From: Mitsuaria sp. PDC51
Lineage (GTDB): Bacteria > Pseudomonadota > Gammaproteobacteria > Burkholderiales > Burkholderiaceae_C
DNA: 64,000 bases
Reading direction: 5' to 3'
NCBI RefSeq assembly: GCF_900113225.1
Contig: NZ_FOZE01000003.1
Location: 248,001 to 312,000, forward strand
Of this stretch, positions 11,267 through 20,717 are shown piece after piece; position 1 is the first letter of the stretch, and each line of letters begins with the position of its first letter. The notes beneath the pieces were generated by a model that had not been told where the DNA came from, made no database searches, and saw only the letters and a list, made by a program, of their open reading frames with translations. The position numbers and the translations under genes were made by a program.

Positions 11267-12148
11267 ATGAGCGATGCCACGCGGCGCCCCGGCGCCTTCT
11301 TCGCGCTCGCCGCCTTCTTCGGGCTCTTCGTGCTGTTCCTCTACGGGCCGATGATCGCGATCGTCGCGCTCAGCTTCCAGGGCCCGGAGGGCGGCCTGAC
11401 CTTCCCGCTGCGCGGCTGGTCGCTGCATTGGTTCGCGAAGCTCTGGGAAGGGATCGGCGTGGTCGACATCGGCGGCGCGTTCCGCCGGTCGCTGGCGCTG
11501 GGCGGCGTCGTGATGGCGCTGACGGTGCTGCTGTCGCTGCTGGCCGGGCTCGCCTACCGCAAGCGGCTGCCGGGCGGGACGCTGCTGTTCTATGGGGTGG
11601 TGGCCAGCCTGATCATGCCGTCGATCATCGTGTCGCTGGGCATCGGGCTGGCCTTCCGGCTGCTGGATGGCGGCATCAGGACGGTGCTGGAGGGACTGGG
11701 CTCGAGCTGGGCCGACGACTACGGGACGGCGCTGGGCCTGTTCACCTCGGGCCTGGGGGCGCAGCTGACCTGGACGCTGCCGTTCGGGCTGCTGATCATG
11801 TTCGCGGTGTTCAACCGCTTCGACCGGGCCTACGAGGAAGCGGCGCGCGACCTCGGCGCGACGCGGTGGCAGGCCTTTCGCCATGTCGTGCTGCCGCTGA
11901 TCGGCCCGAGCCTGGTGGGGGTCGGCATGTTCGGCTTCACGCTGAGCTGGGACGAGATCGCGCGCTCCTCGCAGACGATGGGCGACCTGAACACGCTGCC
12001 GATGGAGCTGCAAGGCCTGACGACGACGGTGACCACGCCGGTCATCTATGCGCTCGGCACGGTGACGACCGTGGTTTCCTTCGTGGTGATCGGGCTGGCG
12101 CTCGCGGTGGCGTGGGGGATGCGGCGGCGGAGTGTCCGACGTCGGTGA
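11267..12148 (+). CDS. ABC importer permease, PotC-like
   Basis: A 293-residue inner-membrane permease, the second half of the channel. Hydrophobic segments begin at FFALAAFFGLFVLFLYGP, and the EAA loop is EEAARDLGATRWQAFRHVVLP around residues 190-210. The start codon lies one base after the stop of the preceding permease, so translation is probably coupled. It is the last gene of the operon and is convergent with garD, with only 16 bases between them. Confidence 0.9.
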   Translation: MSDATRRPGAFFALAAFFGLFVLFLYGPMIAIVALSFQGPEGGLTFPLRGWSLHWFAKLWEGIGVVDIGGAFRRSLALGGVVMALTVLLSLLAGLAYRKRLPGGTLLFYGVVASLIMPSIIVSLGIGLAFRLLDGGIRTVLEGLGSSWADDYGTALGLFTSGLGAQLTWTLPFGLLIMFAVFNRFDRAYEEAARDLGATRWQAFRHVVLPLIGPSLVGVGMFGFTLSWDEIARSSQTMGDLNTLPMELQGLTTTVTTPVIYALGTVTTVVSFVVIGLALAVAWGMRRRSVRRR

Positions 12149-12164
12149 GCCGCTCGCGTCGACC

Positions 12165-13742
12165 TCAAGTCACCGGCGCCGGATTGAACAGCACCAGCGC
12201 ATTGGCCAGCCGGTGCTGTTCCGCCCACGTCTTCCTGCCCGAGGCGACGTCCAGCATCATCCGGAACATCTCCCAGCCCATCTCCTCGATGGACTTCTCG
12301 CCATCGGCGATCTGCCCGGCATTGAGGTCCATCAGGTCATGCCAGCGCCGCGCCAGGTCGCTGCGCGTGGCGACCTTGATCACCGGGCACTCCGCCAGGC
12401 CGTAGGGCGTGCCGCGGCCGGTGGTGAACACATGCAGGTTCATGCCCGCGGCCAGCTGCAGCGTGCCGCAGATGAAGTCGCTGGCCGGCGTCGCCGCGTA
12501 GATCAGCCCGCGCTGGTCGCGCGCCAGCTTGTCGCCCGGCGACAGCACGCCCGAGATCGCCGAGCTGCCGCTCTTCACGATCGATCCCATCGCCTTCTCG
12601 ACGATGTTGGACAGCCCGCCCTTCTTGTTGCCCGGCGTCGTGTTGGCGCTGCGGTCCACGCTGCCGCGCCGCAGGTAGGCGTCGTACCACGCCATCTCGC
12701 GCACCATCGCCTCCGCCACCTCCGGCGTGCTCGCGCGCGAGGTCAGCTGCGCGATGCCGTCCCGCACCTCGGTGTTCTCGCTGAACATCACCGTCGCGCC
12801 CGCACGCACCAGGAGGTCGGCGCAGAAGCCCACTGCCGGATTGGCCGTCACGCCGGAGAACGCGTCGCTGCCGCCGCACTGGACGCCGACCACCAGCTCC
12901 GACGCGGGCACCGTCTCGCGGCGGCGCGCGTTCAGGCGCTCCAGATGCACCTTCGCCTGCGCCATGACCGAGTCGATCATCGACATGAAGCCCACATGCT
13001 TCGCATCCTGCAGGCAGACCACGTCGAGCGCATCGCCCTGGGCATCGGCCGCGCCAGCGCCGCGCTGGTCGGCGATCGGGATCACGCCGGGCGGCATCAG
13101 CCGCTCGGGCTGCAGCTTCTCGCAGCCCAGGCTCACGACCATCACCTCGCCGCCGAAGTTGGGATTGAGGCTGATGTTGCGCACGGTGCGGATCGGGATG
13201 ACCGCGTCGGGCGCGTCGATCGCGACGCCGCAGCCGTAGGTGTGCGCTAGCCCGACGACGTCGTCGACATGGGGGTACTTCGGCAGCAGCTCGCGCTTGA
13301 TGCGCTCGACCGCGAACTCGACAACGCCCGCGACGCATTGCACCGTCTGCGTGATCGCCAGGATGTTGCGCGTGCCCACCGAGCCGTCGGCGTTGCGGTA
13401 GCCCTGGAAGGTGTAGCCCGTCAGCGGCTCCCGCGCCGGCGCCGGCACCGTGGCCATCGGCAGGCCTTCGAGCTCGCGCGCCGGCGGCATGCGCAGCACC
13501 CGCTCGTGCACCCAGCTGCCGGCCGGGATGTCCTGCAGCGCGTAGCCGATCGGCACGTTGTAGCGCAGCACGGCGGTGTCGGCCGGCAGGTCCACCAGCG
13601 CGACCTTGTGGCCCTGCGGCACGTGGTGACGCAGCACCAGGCCGGAGGGCAGCACCGTGCCCTCGGGCAGTCCGCCGTCGTTGGCGACGATGGCGACGTT
13701 GTCGGCCTCGTGCATCTGCAGGGTCAGCGGGGAGGTGATCAT
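12165..13742 (-). CDS. garD: Galactarate dehydratase
   Basis: A 525-residue cytoplasmic enzyme that dehydrates galactarate to 5-keto-4-deoxy-glucarate. It aligns by eye along its whole length with E. coli GarD (523 residues): [19 protein letters not shown] near the start, [82 protein letters not shown] and the C-terminal FNPAPVT. The start is supported by AGGA seven bases upstream. It is the last gene of the operon kdgD, semialdehyde dehydrogenase, transporter, garD. No glucarate dehydratase (gudD) is visible here. Confidence 0.95.
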   Translation of the reverse strand: MITSPLTLQMHEADNVAIVANDGGLPEGTVLPSGLVLRHHVPQGHKVALVDLPADTAVLRYNVPIGYALQDIPAGSWVHERVLRMPPARELEGLPMATVPAPAREPLTGYTFQGYRNADGSVGTRNILAITQTVQCVAGVVEFAVERIKRELLPKYPHVDDVVGLAHTYGCGVAIDAPDAVIPIRTVRNISLNPNFGGEVMVVSLGCEKLQPERLMPPGVIPIADQRGAGAADAQGDALDVVCLQDAKHVGFMSMIDSVMAQAKVHLERLNARRRETVPASELVVGVQCGGSDAFSGVTANPAVGFCADLLVRAGATVMFSENTEVRDGIAQLTSRASTPEVAEAMVREMAWYDAYLRRGSVDRSANTTPGNKKGGLSNIVEKAMGSIVKSGSSAISGVLSPGDKLARDQRGLIYAATPASDFICGTLQLAAGMNLHVFTTGRGTPYGLAECPVIKVATRSDLARRWHDLMDLNAGQIADGEKSIEEMGWEMFRMMLDVASGRKTWAEQHRLANALVLFNPAPVT

Positions 13743-13817
13743 GGGATTTCCTGGGTCAGGTCAACCTGGGGCGAGGGCGCGGCGGCCACGCGGCCGCACG
13801 CCCGGTGGGTCGGAAGG

Positions 13818-15182
13818 TCAGACGGGCTTGAGCTCGACACGCTTGATCTCGCCGACGATGAGCAGGTAGCTCAGCACCGCGACCAGCGCATGCGCGCCGA
13901 CGAAGACCAGCGCGCCGTTGAACGAATGCGTCGTCTGCACGATGTAGCCGATCACGATCGGCGTGACGATGCCGGCGACGTTGCCGAAGGTGTTGAACAG
14001 CGCGCCCGACAGGCCGGCGATCTCCTTGGGCGAGGTGTCCGACACCACCGCCCATCCCAGCGCGCCCAGCCCCTTGCCGAAGAAGGCCAGCGCCATGATG
14101 CCGACGACGACCGCCTCGATGCCCACGTAGTTGCACGCGATCATCGAGGTCGACAGCAGCATGCCCACCACGATCGGCAGCTTGCGGGCGAAGGTCAGCG
14201 AGTGGCCGCGGCGCAGCAGCCAGTCCGAGATCACGCCGCCCAGCACGCCGCCCGCGAAGCCGCAGATCGCCGGCAGCGCCGCCACGAAACCGGCATTGAG
14301 CAGCGACATGCCCCGCTCCTTGACCAGGTAGATCGGGAACCAGGTGAGGAAGAAGTAGGTCAGCACGTTGACGCAGTACTGCGCGAGGTAGACGCCCATC
14401 AGCATGCGGTTGGCCAGCAGCTGCTTCAGGTAGCCGAGCCGGGGACCCGCGACCCGCGCGGCCCGCGAGGTCTTGTCCGAGCCCGACAGCAGCGCGCCGC
14501 CGGCCTCGATGTACTCGCGCTCCGCGGCGCTGATGGACGGATGCTCGGCCGGGCTGTTGTGCATCGTGCGCATCCACAGGACGCTCATCAGGATGCCCAG
14601 GCCGCCCATGAAGTAGAAGACCTCGGACCAGCCGATCGCATGCACGATCCACGCCATGATCGGCGCGAACAGCACGGTGGCGAAGTACTGCGCGGAGTTG
14701 AAGATCGCCGACGCCGTGCCGCGTTCCTTCACCGGGAACCAGGCCGCGACCATGCGGCCGTTGGCCGGGAAGGAGGGCGACTCCGACAGGCCGACCATGA
14801 GCCGCATCAGGAACAGCGCCGAGACCGCCAGCGGCAGCCCGAACAGCATCTGGTCCATGCCCATGTGGTGCACGCTGCCCTGCAGCATCGTGAACAGCGA
14901 CCAGAGCAGGATGCTCCAGGCGTAGACCTGCTTGGCGCCGAACTTGTCCAGCAGCCAGCCGCCGGGCAGCTGGCCCAGCACGTAGGACCAGCTGAAGGCC
15001 GAGAAGATGAAGCCCATCTGCACCGCGTCGATGCCGAGCTCCTTGGACAGGACCGGGCCGGCGACGCCGACGGTGGCGCGGTCCGCGTAGTTCAGGACCG
15101 TCACGACGAAGATCATCGCCAGCACGCCGAAGCGCGCGCGGCCGATGCCGCTCGCGGCGGCGGAGGAGAGGGATAACTGCAT
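13818..15182 (-). CDS. MFS sugar-acid transporter, GudP/GarP-like (ACS family)
   Basis: A 454-residue inner-membrane transporter with about twelve hydrophobic segments. The family landmarks NYADRATVGVAGP after the first segment, FSWSYVLGQLPGGWLLDKFG and GLSESPSFPANGR match the anion:cation symporter group that includes glucarate/galactarate permeases GudP and GarP. I chose the ATG at 15182 because a GGAG precedes it; an in-frame start at 15230 would add sixteen unlikely residues. Its place between the dehydrogenase and garD makes galactarate or glucarate the probable substrate, taken up with protons. Confidence 0.9.
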   Translation of the reverse strand: MQLSLSSAAASGIGRARFGVLAMIFVVTVLNYADRATVGVAGPVLSKELGIDAVQMGFIFSAFSWSYVLGQLPGGWLLDKFGAKQVYAWSILLWSLFTMLQGSVHHMGMDQMLFGLPLAVSALFLMRLMVGLSESPSFPANGRMVAAWFPVKERGTASAIFNSAQYFATVLFAPIMAWIVHAIGWSEVFYFMGGLGILMSVLWMRTMHNSPAEHPSISAAEREYIEAGGALLSGSDKTSRAARVAGPRLGYLKQLLANRMLMGVYLAQYCVNVLTYFFLTWFPIYLVKERGMSLLNAGFVAALPAICGFAGGVLGGVISDWLLRRGHSLTFARKLPIVVGMLLSTSMIACNYVGIEAVVVGIMALAFFGKGLGALGWAVVSDTSPKEIAGLSGALFNTFGNVAGIVTPIVIGYIVQTTHSFNGALVFVGAHALVAVLSYLLIVGEIKRVELKPV

Positions 15183-15288
15183 GTTGTCTCCGGATCGTAT
15201 CGAGGGCCGGTCTGCGCCGGCTTGCGTCATGCCATCGGGCGCGCGGGCCTGGACCCCGCGCCGCCCTCATGCCTGCATCACAGGTGGA

Positions 15289-16728
15289 TCACGCTTGCGT
15301 GTATGCGGTCTTCACCGTCGTGTAGAACTCGGCGGCGTACTTGCCCTGCTCGCGCGGGCCGTGGCTGGAGGCCTTGCGGCCGCCGAAGGGCACGTGGTAA
15401 TCGACGCCCGCGGTGGGCAGGTTGACCATCACCATGCCGGCCTGCGCGTGGCGCTTGAAGTGGGTGGCGTGCTTGAGCGAGGTGGTGGCGATGCCGGTGG
15501 CCAGGCCGAAGGGCGTGTCGTTGGCCAGGGCCAGTGCCTCGTCGTAGTCCTTGGCCTGGATGACGCTCACCACCGGGCCGAAGACTTCTTCCTGGTTGAT
15601 GCGCATCGCGGGCGCGGTGCCGGTGAAGAGCGCGGGCGTCAGGTAGAAACCGGGCGCGCCCGCGCTGCTGGTGGGCAGTGCCTCGCCGCCCGCGGCCAGC
15701 GTCGCGCCCTCGGCCTTGGCGATGGCGATGTACTCGAGGTCCTGCGCGAGCTGGCGTTCGTCGACGACCGGACCGATGTCGGTGCCGGCCGTGCGCGCGT
15801 CGTCGACCTTGAGCGTCTTCATGCGCTCGACCACGGCCGCGACGAAGCGGTCATGGATGCCCGCGGTGACGATCAGCCGCGAGGACGCGGTGCAGCGCTG
15901 GCCGGTCGAGAAGAAGCCGCTGTTGACCGCGGCGGCGACGGCCACGTCGAGGTCGGCGTCGTCCAGCACGACGAACGGGTTCTTGCCGCCCATCTCCAGC
16001 TGGAACTTCGCGCCGCGCGCGACGCAGGCGGCGGCGACCCGCTGGCCGGTGGCGACGCTGCCGGTGAAGCTGATCGCGTCGACCTGGCGGTTCTCGAGCA
16101 GCTCGGCGCCGACCTCGGCGCCACGGCCCATCACGAGGTTGAAGACGCCATCGGGCAGGCCGGCGCGCTTCAGGATGTCCGCGAGCTGCCAGGCCGAGCC
16201 CGGCACCAGGTCCGCCGGCTTGAGCACGACGCTGTTGCCGAAGGCCAGCGCGGGCGCGATCTTCCAGGCGGGGATCGCGATCGGGAAGTTCCACGGCGTG
16301 ATCAGGCCCACCACGCCGATCGGCTCGCGCGTCACCTCGACGCCGACGCCCGGACGCACCGAGGGGATCACCTCGCCGCCGACGCGCAGCGCCTCGCCGG
16401 CGAAGAACTTGAAGATGTTGCCGGCGCGCACGACCTCGCCGATCGCCTCGGGGAGCGTCTTGCCTTCCTCGCGGGCCAGCAGGTCGCCGAGCTCGGCCCG
16501 GCGCGCCAGGATCTCGGTGCCGGCGGCGTCCAGCACGTCGAAGCGCTGCTGCGGCGTGGACAGGCTCCATCGGCCGAAGGCCGCGCGCGCGGCGGCGATG
16601 GCAGCGCGCGCCTGGGCGACGTCGGCCTGCGCGTACTCGCCGATCAAGTCGCGGGTGTCGCTCGGGTTGATGTTGCGGGAGGCGCGGGGACCGTCGACCC
16701 ACTCGCCGTTGATGAGGTTCTTGAACAT
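15289..16728 (-). CDS. 2,5-dioxopentanoate (alpha-ketoglutarate semialdehyde) dehydrogenase
   Basis: A 479-residue NAD(P)-dependent aldehyde dehydrogenase. The cofactor motif is TPWNFPIAIPAWKIAPALAFG, the general base Glu is in LEMGGKNPF, and the catalytic Cys is in STGQRCTASS. The EEVFGPV motif and the C-terminal PFGGRKASS are also in place. In the family it could act on many aldehydes; the substrate is assigned from its place between kdgD and the transporter, where it would oxidise the KdgD product to 2-oxoglutarate. It lies 142 bases downstream of kdgD, with a short tandem repeat between them. Confidence 0.88.
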   Translation of the reverse strand: MFKNLINGEWVDGPRASRNINPSDTRDLIGEYAQADVAQARAAIAAARAAFGRWSLSTPQQRFDVLDAAGTEILARRAELGDLLAREEGKTLPEAIGEVVRAGNIFKFFAGEALRVGGEVIPSVRPGVGVEVTREPIGVVGLITPWNFPIAIPAWKIAPALAFGNSVVLKPADLVPGSAWQLADILKRAGLPDGVFNLVMGRGAEVGAELLENRQVDAISFTGSVATGQRVAAACVARGAKFQLEMGGKNPFVVLDDADLDVAVAAAVNSGFFSTGQRCTASSRLIVTAGIHDRFVAAVVERMKTLKVDDARTAGTDIGPVVDERQLAQDLEYIAIAKAEGATLAAGGEALPTSSAGAPGFYLTPALFTGTAPAMRINQEEVFGPVVSVIQAKDYDEALALANDTPFGLATGIATTSLKHATHFKRHAQAGMVMVNLPTAGVDYHVPFGGRKASSHGPREQGKYAAEFYTTVKTAYTQA

Positions 16729-16804
16729 GAGGGACTGCTCGTTGCCGGTCGCGAAGGGCGCGTGGCGGATGGACGGGAAGGCCGCAGGCGCGGAAGGGGA
16801 AGAA

Positions 16805-16831
16805 GGGACGAGGGACGAGGGACGAGGGACG
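16805..16831. repeat. Short tandem repeat, unit GGGACGA, about 3.9 copies
   Basis: Three complete GGGACGA units and a six-base partial unit lie in the gap between kdgD and the semialdehyde dehydrogenase gene. It is non-coding. Slippage here could change the spacing inside the operon, but no function is evident. Confidence 0.8.
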
Positions 16832-16870
16832 CGCGCCGGTCCGAGCCGGACGACGCGTCCCGCGGCGCGC

Positions 16871-17785
16871 TTACTGCGGGCCGAGTCTGGAGATCAGCGC
16901 GCCCAGCTCGTCGACCTCGGCGGGCTTGAGGTCCGACAGCGGCGGACGCACCGGGCCGGCCGTGTGGCCGGCCAGCGTGGCGCCGGCCTTCACGATGGAC
17001 ACCGCGTAGCCATGGCCCTTGTTGCGCAGCGCGATGTAGGGCAGGAAGAACTCGCGGATCAGGCGGTCGGTGGTGGCGGTGTCACCCGACGCATGGGCGT
17101 TGTAGAAGTCGATCGCGGTCTTCGGGATGAAGTTGAAGACGGCCGACGAATACACCGGGCAGCCCATGGCGCGGTAGGCGCCGGCGAAGACTTCCGCGGT
17201 GGGCAGGCCGCCCAGGTAGCTGAAGCGGTCGCCGAGCTGCTGGCGGATCGAGACGAAGGACTCGATGTCGCCGATGCCGTCCTTGAAGCCGATCAGGTTG
17301 GGGCAGGTGTCGGCGAGCTTGAGCAGCGACTCGGGCGTCAGGCGGCAGGCGCCGCGGTTGTAGACGATCACGCCGAACCTGACGCTGCGGCAGACGGCCT
17401 GCACATGCGCCACCAGACCCTCCTGCGAGGCCTCGGTCAGGTAGTGCGGCAGCAGCAGGATGCCCTGCGCGCCCAGGCGCTCGGCTTCCTGCGCGTACTG
17501 GATCGCGACCCGGGTCGGGCCGCCGGCGCCCGCGATGATGGGCATCTTCCCCTTGCAGGTCTCGACCGCGACGCGGATGACGTCGCTGTACTCCTTGGGC
17601 TCGAGCGAGAAGAACTCGCCAGTGCCGCCGGCCGCGAACAGCGCGGTCGCGCCGTAGGGCATCAGCCACTCCAGGCGCTCGGCATAAGGCTTGGGCGCGA
17701 AGTTCAGCTGGGCGTCGAAATCGGTCAGCGGGAAGGACAGCAGGCCGTGGGAAATGGTGGCCTTGAGGTCTTGGGGCGAGGTCAT
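16871..17785 (-). CDS. kdgD: 5-dehydro-4-deoxyglucarate dehydratase
   Basis: A 304-residue member of the DapA/NAL aldolase fold. It removes water and CO2 from 5-keto-4-deoxyglucarate to give 2,5-dioxopentanoate. Visible landmarks are [16 protein letters not shown], the tyrosine in VIVYNRGA and the Schiff-base lysine in [10 protein letters not shown]. The length agrees with the family (about 300). I chose the ATG at 17785 because GGAGA lies about ten bases upstream and the conserved sequence starts there; a longer open frame upstream runs through the promoter region. It is the first gene of the galactarate operon. Confidence 0.93.
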   Translation of the reverse strand: MTSPQDLKATISHGLLSFPLTDFDAQLNFAPKPYAERLEWLMPYGATALFAAGGTGEFFSLEPKEYSDVIRVAVETCKGKMPIIAGAGGPTRVAIQYAQEAERLGAQGILLLPHYLTEASQEGLVAHVQAVCRSVRFGVIVYNRGACRLTPESLLKLADTCPNLIGFKDGIGDIESFVSIRQQLGDRFSYLGGLPTAEVFAGAYRAMGCPVYSSAVFNFIPKTAIDFYNAHASGDTATTDRLIREFFLPYIALRNKGHGYAVSIVKAGATLAGHTAGPVRPPLSDLKPAEVDELGALISRLGPQ

Positions 17786-18140
17786 GAGCGGCTTGTCTCC
17801 GTGGCTACAACAGCGCTGGATCCGTCGTCGCACCCCGTCCTGAATGACTTGGTACCGGTACCAGCATGGGCAGATGGTAGCGATGCCATCGACGGTCATC
17901 AAGAGGATGTCTGACAACTGCGGGTAATCACCTAACCTGGAATCGCGCAGCGCGCCGGTCGCCCCGGCGGGGGCTCCCCCCTTCGGGGAGCCTGTTTGCG
18001 GTTGCCTCTTTGGAGGGGCCTCTTCGGAGGGGGGCGAGCTAGGGGTAGTGGGGGCCGAGGGGGCCACCTACAACCGGTAGGCGATCGAGGGGGAGGCAGT
18101 CCGCTTCAGCTCCGACGCGAAACCCTTCAAGGAGGCTGTC
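17786..18140. other. Intergenic region between the galactarate operon and the small-protein cassette
   Basis: Apart from the kdgD promoter, this 355-bp stretch holds a GC-rich hairpin, GGCTCCCC (17972-17979) pairing with GGGGAGCC a few bases on, and further C/G-rich runs up to about 18060. It looks like a dispersed intergenic element. The strong ribosome binding site AAGGAGG of the gene at 18141 lies at its right end. Confidence 0.45.
17850..17902 (-). promoter_or_regulatory. kdgD promoter with LacI-type operator
   Basis: On the minus strand, TTGATG (17902-17897) and TACCAT (17879-17874) form a -35/-10 pair with 17-base spacing. Ten bases downstream lies the perfect 14-base palindrome TGGTACCGGTACCA (17850-17863). 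It has the central CG and the half-site style of LacI/GalR-family operators, and its position over the start of transcription is that of a repressor site. A second palindrome, TGTCTGACA, lies just upstream at 17908-17916. No LacI-type gene is in the window. Confidence 0.55.
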
Positions 18141-18371
18141 ATGAGATCTGAAGCGAGAACTGCGTTCCAGCAGCAAGTCATCGAGGCGCTCGTGGAGAGC
18201 AAGGCCATTAACGCCGACGCGGTCGGCGCGACCTTCGCCAAGTTCGGCGAACGGGCCCTGCTGCAAGGCGAGGTGCTGGTCACCATCATCAACCGCAACG
18301 CGATCTGGAACTGCGGCTGGCCGGGGCCGGAGCTGGACATCGTGCGCGACGTCCGCCAGCTGCGCGAGTGA
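18141..18371 (+). CDS. Small protein of unknown function (76 residues)
   Basis: I do not recognise this protein. It is supported as a gene by a strong ribosome binding site, AAGGAGG, five bases before the ATG. It also sits four bases before the next gene, so the two are probably translated together. The N-terminal half looks helical (RTAFQQQVIEALVESKAI), and the C-terminal half contains GEVLVTIINRN, IWNCGWPGPE with its only cysteine, and a charged end. There is no signal peptide or membrane segment. It could be a structural partner of the next protein or a precursor peptide, but nothing in the sequence decides this. Confidence 0.65.
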   Translation: MRSEARTAFQQQVIEALVESKAINADAVGATFAKFGERALLQGEVLVTIINRNAIWNCGWPGPELDIVRDVRQLRE

Positions 18372-18375
18372 CGCG

Positions 18376-19782
18376 ATGAGCGCGGTCGTCCCGATGCCGG
18401 TGGTCCGGCCGATGGTGGGCAGGCGGTCGGCCGCCGCCCGGCGCCGGGAAGACCTGCTGGGCCGCGTGCACCTGGCGGTGCGCATGGCCCGGCGGAGCCT
18501 GAAGCGCGCGCTGGCCGAGGAGGAGGGCGCAGCGACTGGCGCGGCGGGAGGAGGCGGTGCCCCGGCGCCGCTGGTGCTGGCGAAGGTCGTCGGCGAGGCG
18601 GCGATGCTGCTGCGCATGGCGGCGAACCTGCGCGGCGAGGACGAGACGCTGGACGTGGAGGCGCGGCTGCTCGCGGTGCAGCTGGTCGCGCCGGCACGCG
18701 GTGCGCGGGTGAAGGCGCGGCTGTGCCACGACACCGGCCGCGCGCTGGAGCATGCGTCCGCCCACCTGTTCCTCGGTGACGCGGGGTATCCGGACGAGGC
18801 CTTCGACCGCCTGCTCGACGAACTGCTCGTGGGCGAGGTCGCCGGCGGCGCCGAGCGGCTGCCGAATCACCAGCTGGAATGCGAGTGGCTGGACCAGCTG
18901 CGGCGCGGCCGGGTCGGCGTCGAGCCCATCGACGCGGAACTGCTGGCCGCCACCTGCATCGGTTGGCCGCTGGACGTGCTGGCGTGCTCGACGCTCGACC
19001 TCTACATGTTCACCCACGTCGTCCTGTATGCGTCCGACATGGGGCGCCGGCCGGTGCGCCTGCCGCGCCCGGTGGACGAGGTGCTGGCCGAGGCCGAGGC
19101 GGGCCTGGCCGCGGCGCTCGATGCGGACAACTTCGACCTCGCGGCGGAATTGCTGTGGACCTGGCCGATGCTGGACCGGCCGTGGAGCGCGGCCGCCGCG
19201 TTCGCCTTCGACCTGCTGTCGACGGTGCAGGATGAATTCGGCTTCCTCCCGGGCCCGGAGCATGCGCGATGGGCCGCCGAGCCGGTGCCGGGCCTTGCGC
19301 GCGACGAGGTGGTGCTGCGCACCTCGTACCACGCGACGCTCGTGATGGGCATGCTGTGCGCGGCGGCGCTGCGGCCGGGCGCGGCGCCGCCCGCAGCGAT
19401 CGCGTCGCGCGCTTCGCTCGTGCCGCCCTCGTCGCGGGGGATGCCGGCACCGTTCATGTCATCCGCCTCGCTGGCCTCGCCACCGCGGCGCGACGCGGCG
19501 CCGGTTGGAGACACCGGCTGGCTCGCGCGCTTGCCGCCACGTGCGCCGACGCCGCGCTGGCAACAGGCCTTCGAGCAACTCGACGCGAGCCGCCAGGCAG
19601 CCTTGACCTCGCTGTGCTTCAACGTCTGGTTCCGTCGCGCGGCCGCGGGAGACCTCGCGCAGCTGCGCGAGGCGCTGGCGGGCACGCTCGAGCACGGCAG
19701 CGGCGACGGGCCGTCGGCGCGCCAGGCCTTGATGCGCCTGCGGCGCACGACCGCGGTGGCGCGGTCGGGCCCACCGGCGTAG
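18376..19782 (+). CDS. Large helical protein of unknown function, possibly DUF6895-like
   Basis: A 468-residue Ala/Leu/Arg-rich protein with no signal peptide or membrane segment. Two recognisable stretches are YMFTHVVLYASDMG (about residues 213-226) and SYHATLVMGMLCAAAL (about 317-332), with ELLWTWPMLDRPWS between them. From memory this pattern resembles the DUF6895 family, mostly seen in actinobacteria near small-molecule gene clusters; I cannot verify this here. Residues about 335-385 are a low-complexity Ala/Ser/Pro linker. The function is unknown. The tight spacing to the 76-residue gene upstream implies joint action. Confidence 0.6.
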   Translation: MSAVVPMPVVRPMVGRRSAAARRREDLLGRVHLAVRMARRSLKRALAEEEGAATGAAGGGGAPAPLVLAKVVGEAAMLLRMAANLRGEDETLDVEARLLAVQLVAPARGARVKARLCHDTGRALEHASAHLFLGDAGYPDEAFDRLLDELLVGEVAGGAERLPNHQLECEWLDQLRRGRVGVEPIDAELLAATCIGWPLDVLACSTLDLYMFTHVVLYASDMGRRPVRLPRPVDEVLAEAEAGLAAALDADNFDLAAELLWTWPMLDRPWSAAAAFAFDLLSTVQDEFGFLPGPEHARWAAEPVPGLARDEVVLRTSYHATLVMGMLCAAALRPGAAPPAAIASRASLVPPSSRGMPAPFMSSASLASPPRRDAAPVGDTGWLARLPPRAPTPRWQQAFEQLDASRQAALTSLCFNVWFRRAAAGDLAQLREALAGTLEHGSGDGPSARQALMRLRRTTAVARSGPPA

Positions 19783-19878
19783 CGACGCCGCGCGGCGCGG
19801 GGTATGCCGCTTGCCCGTGACCGATTGCCGGTTCAGCGTCATCGTGGGGCGGATCGGCTTATGTAGACTCGTTCCTCG

Positions 19879-20679
19879 ATGAATCCGCCGGCCCGCCTCC
19901 CGACCGCAACGCCTGACCCCGGACACGGCGCCTCCGCCGACTTCCCGCCCCCGGGCCCCGAGACCCCCACGCCCCGTTTCGACCGCCTCGACGCGCTGCG
20001 CGGCCTGGCGATGGTGTGGATGACGGTCTTCCATTTCTGCTTCGACCTGAGCTACTTCAAGGTCATCGTCGAGGACTTCTACCGCGATCCGTTCTGGACC
20101 TGGCAGCGCAGTGGCATCGTCAGCCTCTTCCTGCTGTGCGCCGGCATGGGCCAGGCGGTGGCGCTGTCGCAGGGGCAGACCGCCTACCGCTTCTGGCGCC
20201 GCTGGGGCCAGGTGATGGCCTGCGCGCTGCTGGTGTCGATCGGCTCGTGGTGGATGTTCCCGCGCTCGTACATCAGCTTCGGCGTGCTGCACGGCATGGC
20301 GCTGATGCTGATCCTGGTGCGCTTCGGCTTCGCGCGGCTGCCCACGCTGGCGCTGTGGGGGCTGGGCGCGCTGGCGATCGCGCTGCCCTTCCTGGTGGCG
20401 CATCCGTTCTTCGACGCGCGCACCACCAACTGGGTCGGCCTGGTCACGCGCAAGCCGCTGACCGAGGACTACGTGCCGCTGCTGCCCTGGCTCGGCCCGA
20501 TGCTCTGGGGCTGCGCGCTGATGCGGACCGCGTCGGTGCGCCGCTGGATGCAGCGCCCGCTGCGGCCCGCGTGGCGGCCGCTGTCAGTGATGGGGCAGTG
20601 GTCGCTGTCGTACTACATGGTCCACCAGCCGGTGATGATCGGCGCGCTGATGGCGGCGCGGCACTTCGGCTGGCTCTGA
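19879..20679 (+). CDS. HGSNAT-like (DUF1624) integral membrane protein
   Basis: A 266-residue membrane protein. The family hallmark [25 protein letters not shown] lies at about residues 36-60, shown here by its key residues Asp38, Arg41 and the His of VFHF. About seven hydrophobic segments follow. The first 30 residues are Pro-rich and cytoplasmic. Members resemble heparan-alpha-glucosaminide N-acetyltransferase and acyltransferase-3 proteins; bacterial roles are mostly unknown, with acetyl transfer to a sugar as the usual guess. It ends 38 bases before rlmB. Confidence 0.8.
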   Translation: MNPPARLPTATPDPGHGASADFPPPGPETPTPRFDRLDALRGLAMVWMTVFHFCFDLSYFKVIVEDFYRDPFWTWQRSGIVSLFLLCAGMGQAVALSQGQTAYRFWRRWGQVMACALLVSIGSWWMFPRSYISFGVLHGMALMLILVRFGFARLPTLALWGLGALAIALPFLVAHPFFDARTTNWVGLVTRKPLTEDYVPLLPWLGPMLWGCALMRTASVRRWMQRPLRPAWRPLSVMGQWSLSYYMVHQPVMIGALMAARHFGWL

Positions 20680-20717
20680 GGCGGGGCGGGGAACGCGGCC
20701 TGCGACAATCGCGCCCC

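Noticed and set aside
13269-15176. 635-residue plus-strand frame opposite garD and the MFS gene
   Set aside because: Antisense shadow; no domain, and both minus-strand genes are clear.
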